NCBI GenBank assembly: GCA_949373145.1
Contig: CASICI010000032.1
Location: 1-58,538, forward strand
Reading direction: 5' to 3'
Length of the DNA stretch: 58,538 nucleotides
Source of the DNA: an uncultured Phycisphaerales bacterium
GTDB taxonomy: Bacteria > Planctomycetota > Phycisphaerae > Phycisphaerales > SM1A02
The notes under the pieces were generated by a model that was not told the DNA's origin, did no database searches, and saw only the letters and a program-made list of their open reading frames with translations. Position numbers and translations under genes: made by a program. Shown one piece after another: positions 1 through 9,068 of the stretch. The number at the start of each line of letters is the position of its first letter. The first letter of the stretch is position 1.

Positions 1-27
1 AAAGATCGCCTGTTTTTTTCAAGACTG

Positions 28-46
28 AAAAAAGCGAGGACCTCGC
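28..46 (-). terminator. Rho-independent terminator (short stem)
   Basis: Read on the minus strand, a 5-bp GC stem (GCGAG/CTCGC around a 3-base loop) is followed directly by six T residues. It lies about 40 bases past the stop of the small minus-strand gene ending at 85, where its terminator would be expected. The stem is short, so this is a moderate call. Confidence 0.5.
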
Positions 47-84
47 CCACACCGAGTGGTCGGAACCGGGCGGTGCGCACCTGT

Positions 85-288
85 CTAGGAAGAGACCCCC
101 CTGCTTTCAAGGAGGTCGTCGATTTCTTTCAGTTGGAGATCGTACAGATCCCTCTCGAAGCGAAAAAAAGGATCACGCCAGCCATGTCGTGCTTTTCGAT
201 CGACATGATCGATGAGCCTGAGTGTTTTCTTCCGGAAAGACTTGAGATGGAGAGTCGGGGTGTGCTCATCAAATTGAAAGAAATTCAT
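85..288 (-). CDS. Small hypothetical protein (67 aa)
   Basis: A short minus-strand frame rich in aromatic and charged residues. It contains the stretch RDPFFRFERDLYDLQLKEID, which looks like a real amphipathic helix rather than a shadow translation. The frame is open further upstream, but I chose the ATG at 288 because an AAGGA-like ribosome site precedes it by about 10 bases. A terminator-like hairpin follows the stop, which supports expression. There is no signal peptide, membrane segment or recognised domain. It could still be a chance frame, as nothing here gives it a function. Confidence 0.4.
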   Translation of the reverse strand: MNFFQFDEHTPTLHLKSFRKKTLRLIDHVDRKARHGWRDPFFRFERDLYDLQLKEIDDLLESRGVSS

Positions 289-532
289 CCGTGAATTTTC
301 CTTGGAATCTTTGAATGGCTCGTGTGAAAAACGCTTGAAGCCAGTCCCGACAAACAAACCTCTCGAAGTGAGCTGTCCGTCGAATCGGAGCATGAAGCGA
401 TGACTGCATTGAAACGATTCACAAGTGTGTCACACGAGCCGACCAAGCCACGAAGAGGGTTGCTCTGTAGGGATTGTCGATTTCATGAATCGATTGGACG
501 GCCGATAACAAATCGGGTTCACGCTGGGAGGT

Positions 533-1801
533 TCAACGGGATCGCAGAGACACTCGCAGGCGAAGTGAATTGGCGACGACCGAGACGCTGCTCAGTCCCA
601 TCGCGATTCCGGCGATGAGCGGACCGGAATCACCCAGCAACCCGAGTGCGGCGACGGGTATGGCGCACGAGTTGTAGAAGAACGAGAGCGAGAGATTCTG
701 ACGAATCGCGCGCCGCGTCGACCGCGCGATGCGCAGCGCCTCGAGAACCGCTTCCACTCTCTCGCCGGGAAGGACGATGTCGGCCGACTCGATCGCGACG
801 TTGGTCCCCGCACCGATGGCGATGCCGACGCCACCGCGGACCGCGGCCTCCGAGAGTGCGGCGGCGTCGTTGATGCCGTCCCCCACCATCGCGATGGTCT
901 CTTCACTTTCGGCGACGAACTGCAGCTTGCCTTCCGGCGTCAGTTCGGCATGGACATCCTTCGAATCGATTCCGACCGAAGCCGCCACGGACTCCGCCAC
1001 ACCACGCCGGTCACCGGTGAGCAGGGAGATCCGCCGACCGTCGGTGCGAAGCGCGGCGATGACCGCCGCCGCCTCGTCTCGGATTCGATCCTCGAAGACG
1101 ATGACGCCACGCACCTGGTCATCGACGATCAACACCGATGCGGTCAATCCCTCGGGAATGCGCGCGGGGTCGACGACGCCGCGCGAGGTGGCACTGGCCG
1201 CTGAACAGAGCTCGGCGGCGCGGCCTTCGATCGTGCCTCGAAGTCCGACCCCGGCCTGTTCGCTGAGATCATGAGCCGCCGCGAAGGAGAGTCCACGCTC
1301 TCGAGCCCCCTCGACGATCGCGACCGACAAGGGATGGTTGGATCCGACTGCCAGCGACGCGGCCTCACGAAGGAGGTCGTCATCACAGTCCTTCACCACG
1401 GGACGACCTTCGGTCAGGGTGCCGGTCTTGTCGAAGCAGACCCGTTCGACCACGGCGGCCCGTTCGAGGGCGGCGGAGGAGCGAATGAGGATGCCCTGCA
1501 GACTGGCCGCGCCCGAACCCGCCATCACCGCGGTGGGCGTGGCCAGACCCAATGCACAGGGACAGGCGATGACGAGCACCGTGACGGAGTAGACGATCGC
1601 GTGGACCAACGAGTCCTCCCCACCGAACGTCCACCACCCGAGAAAGGTCAGGGCGGAGATCATCAGGACGATCGGCACGAAGACCGAGGCGATCCGGTCG
1701 GCCAGTCGCTGCATCCTGGTCTTCGATGATTGCGCCTCGAGGACGATCTCGATGATGCGCGAGAGCGTGGTTTCGTCTCCGTGCGTGGAGGCTTCCACCA
1801 C
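533..1801 (-). CDS. copA: Copper-type P-type ATPase, C-terminal part (frameshifted gene)
   Basis: Catalytic half of a P1B-type heavy-metal ATPase, an inner-membrane pump that exports Cu+ using ATP. Visible in order are the membrane CPC motif (IACPCALGLATPTAV), the phosphorylation site DKTGTLTEG, the HP motif (GSNHPLSVAI), the hinge MVGDGINDAAAL, and two last membrane segments carrying the YN and MxxSS residues typical of the Cu+ subgroup (P1B-1). The frame is open upstream of 1801 to about 1876, where it joins the middle segment of the pump (about 1877-2010, containing VDESSLTG) after one extra base, most simply an extra C in the run at 1875-1877 on the plus strand. With 1966-2757 and two one-base corrections the gene would encode about 740 residues, a normal CopA length. 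No copper chaperone or regulator gene lies beside it. Confidence 0.85.
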   Translation of the reverse strand: MVEASTHGDETTLSRIIEIVLEAQSSKTRMQRLADRIASVFVPIVLMISALTFLGWWTFGGEDSLVHAIVYSVTVLVIACPCALGLATPTAVMAGSGAASLQGILIRSSAALERAAVVERVCFDKTGTLTEGRPVVKDCDDDLLREAASLAVGSNHPLSVAIVEGARERGLSFAAAHDLSEQAGVGLRGTIEGRAAELCSAASATSRGVVDPARIPEGLTASVLIVDDQVRGVIVFEDRIRDEAAAVIAALRTDGRRISLLTGDRRGVAESVAASVGIDSKDVHAELTPEGKLQFVAESEETIAMVGDGINDAAALSEAAVRGGVGIAIGAGTNVAIESADIVLPGERVEAVLEALRIARSTRRAIRQNLSLSFFYNSCAIPVAALGLLGDSGPLIAGIAMGLSSVSVVANSLRLRVSLRSR

Positions 1802-1965
1802 CAGAACGCCATCGGTGTCGACGCTGCCGGCGACGACCTCGTCACCGACTGAACGCTCGACCGGAAGCGGTTCGCCCAGTCAGGGAGGATTCGTCGACGG
1901 CGGCGCGACCTTCTTTGATGTGTCCGTCGACCGCGATGCGGTCGCCGGGCCGAACGCGGAACAGA

Positions 1966-2757
1966 TCACCCGGTGCGATCAAGGACGTCCCGACTCGACG
2001 GCCATCCGCCCCGTCGTCTGGAGTTGACGCGCAGGACGTCATCGGGCTGAAGTTCCAGCAGCGACCTCAGGGCGCCTCCCGCCGCGGCCGTGGTGCGCGC
2101 CTCGAGATAGTGACCGATCGAGATGAACGCGAGCAGTCCGATCGACTCCATGAAGTAGACGGGGTGCTCGAGGGCGATGCCGTTTTGGTGCAGGATGAGC
2201 AGCACCACCGAGTAGAAGTACGCCGACAAGGATCCGATCGAGACCAGCGTGTCCATGTTCGAGGAACGCGCACGCAGCGCCGACCAGGCGGAGGCGAAGA
2301 ACGCCGAACCGACATAAAAGAACGCGAGCGAGATCAGCGTGACCTTGAGCCAGCCGGGAAGCAGGCCCCCGCCCGAGGTGAACATCCCGTCGCTGACCGA
2401 GAGCCAGACGATCAGACCGACGATCATGCGCGCACGCCAGCGATGCAGTCGTTCGGTGATGCGGGCATCCAGTGCGGCACGTTCCTGCGCGAGCGACCGG
2501 CGAGTGGCGATGGGTTCCGCCTCGAAACCGGCGGAGACCACCGCTTCGACCAGTGCGTCTGGTGAGACGCCGTCGGCAGAGACACGAGCGCTCGAGTCCG
2601 CCAGGCTGACCGAAGCATCGACTACGCCATCGACTGATTGCAACGCTTTCTCGACATGCCCGACGCAGGAAGAACAGTGCATCCCATCGATCGAGAGCCG
2701 AAGAGTCGCTTCATTCCCCGTGGGTTGTGGTTTCGTTTCGCTCAATCGGTCACCCAT
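1966..2757 (-). CDS. copA: Copper-type P-type ATPase, N-terminal part (frameshifted gene)
   Basis: N-terminal half of the same pump. An HMA metal-binding domain carries GMHCSSC at about residues 25-31, followed by the first four membrane helices. The frame is lost near 2010-2030, shortly after LLELQPDD, and the actuator region continues one base over (minus-strand segment about 2010-1877 with PGDLFRVRPGDRIAVDG and VDESSLTG). A run of four C at 2010-2013 (plus strand) is the simplest place for an extra base. Start chosen at 2757 because an AGGA-type site precedes it. The frame stays open to 2811 but the extra residues are atypical. The gene is divergent from pgm with only 65 bases between the starts, so both promoters must share that space. 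Confidence 0.82.
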   Translation of the reverse strand: MGDRLSETKPQPTGNEATLRLSIDGMHCSSCVGHVEKALQSVDGVVDASVSLADSSARVSADGVSPDALVEAVVSAGFEAEPIATRRSLAQERAALDARITERLHRWRARMIVGLIVWLSVSDGMFTSGGGLLPGWLKVTLISLAFFYVGSAFFASAWSALRARSSNMDTLVSIGSLSAYFYSVVLLILHQNGIALEHPVYFMESIGLLAFISIGHYLEARTTAAAGGALRSLLELQPDDVLRVNSRRRGGWPSSRDVLDRTG

Positions 2758-2822
2758 CACGGTATCCTGCCACTTGGATCCGAATTCGAAGCCTTCACTT
2801 ACACAGGACAAGCATATCCACC

Positions 2823-4463
2823 ATGGCCATTCATGAACTCGCCGGACGCCCGGCCCCCGTTGAAATGCTGATTGACGTCCCCCGACTGCTCAATGCCTAT
2901 GACTCTGAGCGACCGGATTGCAGCATCGCGGCACAGCGAGTGGTCTTCGGGACGAGCGGCCACCGAGGCACGCCCGCGAAGTCGACGTTCACCCGAGCGC
3001 ATATTCTCGCGATCACGCAGGCGATCTGCGATTTCCGCCGCGCCCAGGACATCGACGGTCCGTTGCTCATGGCGATGGACACCCATGCACTGTCAGAAGC
3101 CGCGCACGAGACCGCGCTTGAAGTGCTTCTGGGAAATGATGTCGACGTGCAGATCCAGCAGGACCGACGACCCACGCCGACTCCGGTGCTGTCGCATGCG
3201 ATTCTCGAATACAACGCAGCACGAGAGAACGGACACGCCGACGGCATCATCATCACGCCTTCTCACAACCCGCCCGAAGATGGCGGCTTCAAGTACAACG
3301 GCACCGATGGTGGACCCGCGAACACCACCGCGACCACCTGGATCGAACATCGTGCGAACGAGATTCTTGAAGATGACAATCGCGCGGTGCGAATGACCGC
3401 CCAGGTCGCCGGTTCCGACAAGGTTCATGAAGTCGATTTTCACCATGGATACATCGAACGACTCGGTGAGATCCTCGACATGGAAGCGATCCGAAACGCC
3501 GGCGTGCGCATCGGCGTCGACCCGCTCGGTGGCGCATCGCTTCCGCTGTGGGCCCCGATCGCGGAACGCTGGCAGCTCGATCTCACGGTCCTCAACGATG
3601 CACTCGACCCGACGTTCGGATTCATGCACGTCGACGGTGACGGCAAGATCAGAATGGACTGCTCCAGTGCCCACGCCATGGCGGGCATGCTTGCGATCAA
3701 GAACGACTACGACGTGTCGTTTGGAAACGACCCCGACGCCGATCGGCACGGGGTGGTCGTGCCGGGACGCGGCCTGCTCAATCCGAACCACTATCTGGCG
3801 GTCGCGATCGGACACCTGATCGAAACCCGCACCGACTGGCCCGCCGGAATCGACGTCGGCAAGACGATCGTCACCAGCGGAATGGTCGATCGCGTCCTCG
3901 CCCGTCGGGGAAGAACGCCCTGGGAGGTGCCGGTCGGATTCAAGTGGTTCTCAGGCGGACTCTTCGACGGTTCTCTGTGCTTTGGAGGCGAGGAGAGTGC
4001 GGGCGCCTCCTTCCTTCGCTTCGACGGAAGGCCCTGGTCCACGGACAAGGACGGTCTGGTGATGTGTCTGCTCGCCGCCGAGATCACCGCGACCACCGGC
4101 AAGGATCCCGGTCAGCACTACGACGAACTCGAAAACGAATTCGGCGCGCCGGTCTACCGACGGATCAATGCAAGCGCCTCGTTCGAGGAGAAGTCACGAC
4201 TCAAGAAACTCTCACCCGACGATGTCGCCGCGGACACCCTTGCCGGAGAGACCATCACGTCGAAGATGGTGGCCGCTCCCGGCAACGACGCCCCCATCGG
4301 CGGCCTGAAGGTCACGACCGAACACGGCTGGTTCGCCGCTCGGCCCAGTGGAACCGAAGACATCTACAAGATCTACGCCGAGAGCTTTCGAGATGAAGCG
4401 CACGTCGAGACGATCCTCTCCGAAGCGCAGTCGATCGTGGACGATGCCCTCGCGGGCGGATGA
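2823..4463 (+). CDS. pgm: Alpha-phosphoglucomutase
   Basis: Cytoplasmic enzyme interconverting glucose 1-phosphate and glucose 6-phosphate, linking glycogen and sugar-nucleotide metabolism to glycolysis. The product is 546 residues, the same length as E. coli Pgm, and starts MAIHELAGRPA like that protein, which fixes the ATG at 2823. The phosphoserine loop TPSHNPPEDGG has its Ser at residue 147, the metal loop GNDPDADRHG is near residue 300, the sugar-binding loop GGEESAG is near 390, and the phosphate-binding RPSGTEDIYKIYAES is near 506. It is a single gene facing the phosphoesterase gene, with 6 bases between the stops. Intact, with no oddities. Confidence 0.96.
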   Translation: MAIHELAGRPAPVEMLIDVPRLLNAYDSERPDCSIAAQRVVFGTSGHRGTPAKSTFTRAHILAITQAICDFRRAQDIDGPLLMAMDTHALSEAAHETALEVLLGNDVDVQIQQDRRPTPTPVLSHAILEYNAARENGHADGIIITPSHNPPEDGGFKYNGTDGGPANTTATTWIEHRANEILEDDNRAVRMTAQVAGSDKVHEVDFHHGYIERLGEILDMEAIRNAGVRIGVDPLGGASLPLWAPIAERWQLDLTVLNDALDPTFGFMHVDGDGKIRMDCSSAHAMAGMLAIKNDYDVSFGNDPDADRHGVVVPGRGLLNPNHYLAVAIGHLIETRTDWPAGIDVGKTIVTSGMVDRVLARRGRTPWEVPVGFKWFSGGLFDGSLCFGGEESAGASFLRFDGRPWSTDKDGLVMCLLAAEITATTGKDPGQHYDELENEFGAPVYRRINASASFEEKSRLKKLSPDDVAADTLAGETITSKMVAAPGNDAPIGGLKVTTEHGWFAARPSGTEDIYKIYAESFRDEAHVETILSEAQSIVDDALAGG

Positions 4464-4469
4464 ACCGAG

Positions 4470-5447
4470 TCAGGTCGTCGCGGGCTTCCAGCCGTAATCG
4501 ACCAGCGTGTTGGTCGCGGAGCCGTCGTCGAAGAGATCGATGATGGCGTAGGCCGGCGGGAATTCCGCACGGTCTCCATCCCACCAGGACCCGCAGACCG
4601 CATGGTTGCAGGCGTAGGTGACACCCAGATACTCGACGGAATCGGCGAGATGGATGTGCCCCGAGACGCAGAGTCTGACGTTCGGGTGGGTGTGGAAGAG
4701 ATCCTTGATTCTTCGCGCATCGATGTGCATCCAGGAACCCGGGATGACCCAGTCGCCGCTCTTCTCGTTCTCACCATCGAACATCGTGCAGGCGGAGACG
4801 ATCGGCATGTGACTGGCGACCATGACCGGTGTGTCCCTGGGCGTCGCCTTCAATGTGTCGGACAACCACTGGAACTGCGCATCATCCAGCCGTGCGGTGT
4901 AGAGCCCGCCCTCGACGGGGTGCGTCGAATCGAGCACGATGATCCGCCAGCCCGCGCGGTCGATCGCCTGATACGGGCGCGGCATGCCGAAGACATCGGC
5001 CGCCCACTTCTTGCCGTAGTCCGATTCGGATCCGGTGGTACCGGACTTGTCCTTGTCCCACCCCCAGACATCATGGTTGCCGATGACGTTGATGACCGGG
5101 AGCGAGCATTCCTTCTTCATCACCGAATTCCAGAGGGCGAAGAGTTCGGTGGAACGATCTCGGCCTTCGGACATGACGTCCATGACCTGGTCACCGCCGT
5201 TGAGGATCACGTCGGGATGATGATGCTCCTGCGCATGCGAGAGGGCCGCGGCGAACCCTTGCGCCGCCCGCTTCTCCGGCTGGACGTGCACGTCGCAGAA
5301 GTGGGCGAGTCTGAGCACGCGTTTGGGAGGCGTCGAGATCTCAACCGACGATTCCTGCGCCGAAACGACGGAAAGACCGAGCGGCAGAGCCGGAATGGCC
5401 GCGGCGAGAAAGTGACGACGTTCGATGCGGCGTGTCTTTTCGTTCAT
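4470..5447 (-). CDS. Tat-exported calcineurin-like metallophosphoesterase
   Basis: A 325-residue protein with an N-terminal twin-arginine-like signal (ERRHFLAAAIPALPLGLSVVSA, residues 9-30), so it should fold in the cytoplasm with its metals before export. The dimetal motifs are complete: DVH at 52-54, GGDQ at 84-87, GNHD at 123-126, SHMP at 211-214 and GHIH at 262-265. The family hydrolyses phosphomono- and diesters, but the substrate cannot be read from sequence. It is last in a minus-strand run after the DUF481 gene, 46 bases downstream, and may scavenge phosphate outside the inner membrane. Tat rather than Sec export is inferred from the RR pair and is not certain. Confidence 0.88.
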   Translation of the reverse strand: MNEKTRRIERRHFLAAAIPALPLGLSVVSAQESSVEISTPPKRVLRLAHFCDVHVQPEKRAAQGFAAALSHAQEHHHPDVILNGGDQVMDVMSEGRDRSTELFALWNSVMKKECSLPVINVIGNHDVWGWDKDKSGTTGSESDYGKKWAADVFGMPRPYQAIDRAGWRIIVLDSTHPVEGGLYTARLDDAQFQWLSDTLKATPRDTPVMVASHMPIVSACTMFDGENEKSGDWVIPGSWMHIDARRIKDLFHTHPNVRLCVSGHIHLADSVEYLGVTYACNHAVCGSWWDGDRAEFPPAYAIIDLFDDGSATNTLVDYGWKPATT

Positions 5448-5493
5448 GACACCACGATAAGTCGAAGGCGCCCGGAGTACGAATGAAATCGAC

Positions 5494-6477
5494 TCAGAAG
5501 TTGTATCCCAGACCGAGGACGAGCTTCAGGTCATTGCCGTTTTCACCGACGCCGGGATCGGAGTCATAGATGTTGAGGAAGGACACGTTGAAGGTCAGCG
5601 GTGAATCCTTCATCAACTGAGTCTTGTAGACCGCTGACACCGTCAGGAGATAATCCTGAAAGTCACTGACGTTGGGGGCGAACTTGACCGCGCCGGTGAG
5701 GGAGGATCGATCATCGATCGTCCAGCTCGTGTTGACCTCGAACAGCAGCTGGGTCGTGAAGCCATCGTTTCCCTCGTACTGCCAGGTACCACCACCACCG
5801 AAACGAAGATCGACGGTGAGGTTCTCGGTTCGCTCGAGGGCGTACCCGATACCGGCATAGGGGCTGACTCGTTGTTCCCAGTTTTCGAACTGATCCCACT
5901 GGTACGTGCCCTGAGCGAAGTAGCTCCAGGGAAGCTGGCCGTTCTCATCGAACATGATCCAGGTCTGGTCGATGTTGGCGATCACATCATTGTCGGTGAC
6001 TTCTTCCTCGTCTTCCGAATAGAAGTACTGCGCCGACATCGTCAGAACGGTCTCCTTGGTCTCACGCTTTGCGGAGGCGCCGAGATTCAACGTGAGGTTC
6101 GTCGATGAATTGTCGCTGTAGGTCAGGCCCAGATTGACCGACCCGCTCCAGGGACTCTTGGCCTTTTCGGCGGCAGCGACGGCATCAGCGGCGGCGGCGG
6201 CCTTCTTCTTCGCCTCGGCCTCTTCATCGGAGCCGGAGAGCATCGTGATGTCGTCGATCTGATCGCGATCGAGCGTGACCGTTCCGAAGACCGGAGAGAC
6301 CACGGTGATCTCATCCTTGCCGTCATCGGTGAGTTCACCCTGAACACGATCTCCATTCTTCAAGGCGATGACCGCTTCGTTCGAAGCAGGCTCGGCATCT
6401 TGTGAAAAGGCGGATCCTGATTGCAGAGTGATGGATGCGAAGAGAAAAGCGCTGATGAATGATGGTGCAAGACGCAT
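5494..6477 (-). CDS. DUF481 (YdiY-like) outer-membrane protein
   Basis: A 327-residue secreted protein. The start at 6477 is supported by GGAGG six bases upstream; the frame extends to 6516 but lacks a site there. After a Sec signal (cleavage near AFS-QD) comes a short beta segment (LKNGDRVQGEL...GTVTLDRDQIDDI), an Ala/Lys-rich linker (about residues 100-125), then alternating aromatic strands typical of DUF481 and ending in GLGYNF. A terminal aromatic residue fits outer-membrane barrel insertion. DUF481 proteins are induced by salt stress in some bacteria but the transported compound is unknown. Neighbours are a 55-residue membrane peptide upstream and a phosphoesterase downstream. Confidence 0.85.
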   Translation of the reverse strand: MRLAPSFISAFLFASITLQSGSAFSQDAEPASNEAVIALKNGDRVQGELTDDGKDEITVVSPVFGTVTLDRDQIDDITMLSGSDEEAEAKKKAAAAADAVAAAEKAKSPWSGSVNLGLTYSDNSSTNLTLNLGASAKRETKETVLTMSAQYFYSEDEEEVTDNDVIANIDQTWIMFDENGQLPWSYFAQGTYQWDQFENWEQRVSPYAGIGYALERTENLTVDLRFGGGGTWQYEGNDGFTTQLLFEVNTSWTIDDRSSLTGAVKFAPNVSDFQDYLLTVSAVYKTQLMKDSPLTFNVSFLNIYDSDPGVGENGNDLKLVLGLGYNF

Positions 6478-6591
6478 GGTGACCTCCGGAAGAATTGTGG
6501 TGGCGAATGATAACACTCGTTCGCAGCCGTGGTCACTGGATGTGGTTGGAAAGGTGTGAGATTGGATCAGGCAGCGCTCGACCGACGGGGG

Positions 6592-6759
6592 TCAGGAGGA
6601 CTGCGAAGCGTCGCTCTCGGATGAATCGTCGTCTTCGGGGACTTCTTCGATGCTGTTCCAAAGGACCCAACCGAAGAAAGTGGCGACAAGGCCGCCAAGG
6701 ACACCTGCGGTCGTACCGAGGATGACGAGCATCATGAAGGATGTGTTGGTTTCGTCCAC
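6592..6759 (-). CDS. Small single-pass membrane peptide (55 aa)
   Basis: A GTG-started 55-residue frame with GGAGAG eight bases upstream. It has a polar N-terminus, one membrane segment (about residues 8-34, MMLVILGTTAGVLGGLVATF then FGWVLW) and a strongly acidic Ser/Asp/Glu tail. It sits between the DASS transporter gene (102 bases upstream) and the DUF481 gene on the same strand. It may be an accessory subunit of the transporter or of an envelope complex, but that is inference from position only. The good ribosome site and clear membrane topology argue that it is real. Confidence 0.6.
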   Translation of the reverse strand: MDETNTSFMMLVILGTTAGVLGGLVATFFGWVLWNSIEEVPEDDDSSESDASQSS

Positions 6760-6860
6760 GTGGGTCTCTCCAGAATCAATGCTGAGGCGAACATCCTATC
6801 GACTGGCGAAGCGGAGTTCCAAGATTTTACCCCCGTGATATCGCAAACCACCCCAAATGG

Positions 6861-8282
6861 TCAGATCAAGACGGTGCAGATGACGGCAATCACGAGGGCT
6901 CCGATCACATTCAGGCCCAGGCCCTCGAGATTCATGCGCCGCATGGGAATGCGGCCGGTTCCGTAGACAGCGGCATTCGGGGCGGTGGCCACCGGCATCA
7001 TGAAGGCACAGGAGGCACTCATCGCCGCTGGAATCATCAATTTGGCGGGATCGATTCCCGCTGAAACGGCGGCACTGGCCATGATCGGCATCAGAAGCAG
7101 GGTGATCGCGGTGTTGCTGGTGACTTCCGTCAGGAAGGTCACTGCAAGGCAGATCACCAGAATCATGACGAACTCGGGCAGAAGCGTCACATCGATCAGC
7201 TGGCTGGCCAGCAAGTCACTCAATCCGGAGGTCTTGAACCCCTGGGCCAGGGCGATGCCGCCTCCGAAGAGCAGGAGGATCCCCCATGGAATGGAGGACG
7301 CTGATTTCCAGTCGAGGAGCTTCTCGCCTCGGCCATCGGGAATGATGAACATGACCACCACCATCAAGGCGGCGACACTGGAATCTCCGATGCCCTTGGG
7401 CACGCCGATCAAAGCGGACCAGCCACCTCCGGGCGTGGAACGGAAGATCCAGAGACAGGCGGTGATGGTGAAGACCACCAGCACCCGGACCTGCGCACTG
7501 GTCCAGGGCGTGCGACCCGGCAGGACGATTGAAATGCCTCCCGAAAGGCCGCGGGTGAGCCACCACCAGGTCAACGGGAGAAGGACCACCACCACGGGAA
7601 TGCCGAGGGTCATCCAACGCGCGAAGGACCACGGCGCGATGGGATTCTCGGCGGTCGAGTTGGGAAGCACCAGCTCATCAAATGCGGCCATGAACGCGAT
7701 GTTCGGAGGCGTTCCGATGGGGGTTCCGATCCCGCCGATGTTCGCCGCGAAAGCGATTCCGAGCAGAAGCGGAACCGCGAAACGCTTGTCGTCGAGGACC
7801 GCAAGAATGGCAAGCGCGACGGGAAGCATGGCGAGGGTGGTCGCGGTGTTGCTGACCCACATGGAAATGAGGGCGGTGGCGAGCATCACCCCGAAGATCA
7901 GACGACGCGGACTGCCAGCCCCCACCACGCGGATGATGACCAGCGCGACCTTTTCGTGGGCGCCCGATTTCTCCATCGCCTTCGACAGCATGAAACCACC
8001 CATGAGCAGCAGGATCAGGTAGTGGCCGTAGGCATTGGCGACGACCTTGTGGTCGAGCACGCCGGTCAATGGCAGCAATGCCATTGGAATCAGGGACGTC
8101 GCGGGAATCGGAATCGCCTCGGTCACCCACCACGCGGCACAGAGCACCGTGATCGCCGCCGTCCAGCAGATCTCGGAGGAATGTCCCGCCAGGAAGAGCG
8201 ACCAGGCCACCAGCCCGGCGAGGGCGGGGCCCACGACGAGCATCACGCGACGAAAAAAAGTGTTCTCGACATCGAGATTCAC
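6861..8282 (-). CDS. SLC13/DASS-family Na+-coupled carboxylate (or anion) symporter
   Basis: A 473-residue inner-membrane protein with roughly 11-12 hydrophobic segments. The family hallmark WWVTEAIPIPATSLIPMALLPL region is near residues 51-72. Two SNT motifs (VSNTATTLAMLP in the first half, TSNTAITLLLMP in the second) form the paired sodium and substrate hairpins of divalent-anion:Na+ symporters. Likely substrates are C4-dicarboxylates or related carboxylates, though sulfate cannot be excluded. It lies 19 bases downstream of the DUF1080 gene on the same strand and could take up acid products made by that block. Confidence 0.88.
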   Translation of the reverse strand: MNLDVENTFFRRVMLVVGPALAGLVAWSLFLAGHSSEICWTAAITVLCAAWWVTEAIPIPATSLIPMALLPLTGVLDHKVVANAYGHYLILLLMGGFMLSKAMEKSGAHEKVALVIIRVVGAGSPRRLIFGVMLATALISMWVSNTATTLAMLPVALAILAVLDDKRFAVPLLLGIAFAANIGGIGTPIGTPPNIAFMAAFDELVLPNSTAENPIAPWSFARWMTLGIPVVVVLLPLTWWWLTRGLSGGISIVLPGRTPWTSAQVRVLVVFTITACLWIFRSTPGGGWSALIGVPKGIGDSSVAALMVVVMFIIPDGRGEKLLDWKSASSIPWGILLLFGGGIALAQGFKTSGLSDLLASQLIDVTLLPEFVMILVICLAVTFLTEVTSNTAITLLLMPIMASAAVSAGIDPAKLMIPAAMSASCAFMMPVATAPNAAVYGTGRIPMRRMNLEGLGLNVIGALVIAVICTVLI

Positions 8283-8301
8283 GGGACTGGAACCCTCTCG
8301 A

Positions 8302-9036
8302 TCATTCGTGGCCGATGATGGGTTTCAATTCGAGTTTTCTGACTTCGATCCAGACACCTTCGGATTGAAGACCGATCGGCCCCGCCACGACCTCGCACCC
8401 GGTCGCGACGTTCTGAATCAGACCGTTGACCTTCAATTCGAGATATTCGCCGTCAAGGGTGATGTCGTAGCGGTTCCATTCACCGAGTGGATTCTCGTTG
8501 CTGGGGGCGGCCTTCTTGGTTCGCCGTCCGCTTTGTCGCGACTTGTCGGTCTTCATCGGAAAGTCCTCGATGTTCCAGATGTCACCGGCATTGCGGGAAT
8601 GAAGCTGGGCTTCGATGCAACGCGGCCAGACCTTGTCTTCACTGATGATGCGCATCAGAATGCCACTGTTGCCACCACCCTTCTGCGCGTCGAAACGCCA
8701 CTCGATCGCGAGGTGGTAGGACGTGAATTTCTTTTTGGTCCTGATGTATCCGATCGGCATGCCCTTGCTCTTGAGGAGACCGTCTTCGACGAAGAACGCA
8801 GCGGCAGGATCGGTGGCGCCACCGATGAAGAACGCCGTCCAGTCATCGAGATTCTCGCCATTGAAAAGCTGGATGGTCTCACCGTAGATCGGTCTGCGAG
8901 TCGCGGCTGGTGCGGTGGCATCGGACGGGGGTGCGACCTGATCGGTGACCGGTGCGGCGGGTTTCGCATCCTGACCTCGCATGCCGAGGAGACCGAGGAC
9001 CACACATGCCAGAACGATAGATGAGAGGTTCTTCAT
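8302..9036 (-). CDS. DUF1080 (3-keto-disaccharide hydrolase family) secreted protein
   Basis: A 244-residue protein with a Sec signal (residues 1-22), then a low-complexity Pro/Ala linker and one DUF1080 jelly-roll domain starting at IQLFNGENLDDWTAFF. Family-typical blocks follow: YHLAIEWRFDAQKGGGNSGILMR, WPRCIEAQLHSRNAGDIW, GEWNRYDITLDGEYLELKVNG and QSEGVWIEVRKLELKP. Some family members cleave 3-keto-glycosides; the reaction here is inferred. The gene sits 26 bases downstream of the DUF1552 gene, a recurrent planctomycete association, and upstream of the DASS symporter gene. Confidence 0.87.
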   Translation of the reverse strand: MKNLSSIVLACVVLGLLGMRGQDAKPAAPVTDQVAPPSDATAPAATRRPIYGETIQLFNGENLDDWTAFFIGGATDPAAAFFVEDGLLKSKGMPIGYIRTKKKFTSYHLAIEWRFDAQKGGGNSGILMRIISEDKVWPRCIEAQLHSRNAGDIWNIEDFPMKTDKSRQSGRRTKKAAPSNENPLGEWNRYDITLDGEYLELKVNGLIQNVATGCEVVAGPIGLQSEGVWIEVRKLELKPIIGHE

Positions 9037-9068
9037 GTCTGCAGGATAACGCAGGCGATGCCGAACCG

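Noticed and set aside
400-618. 72-residue plus-strand frame before the copper ATPase stop
   Set aside because: Overlaps the certain ATPase end on the other strand and has no ribosome site or recognisable composition.
6985-8022. 345-residue open frame opposite the DASS symporter
   Set aside because: Composition is a mirror of the hydrophobic helices of the real gene.
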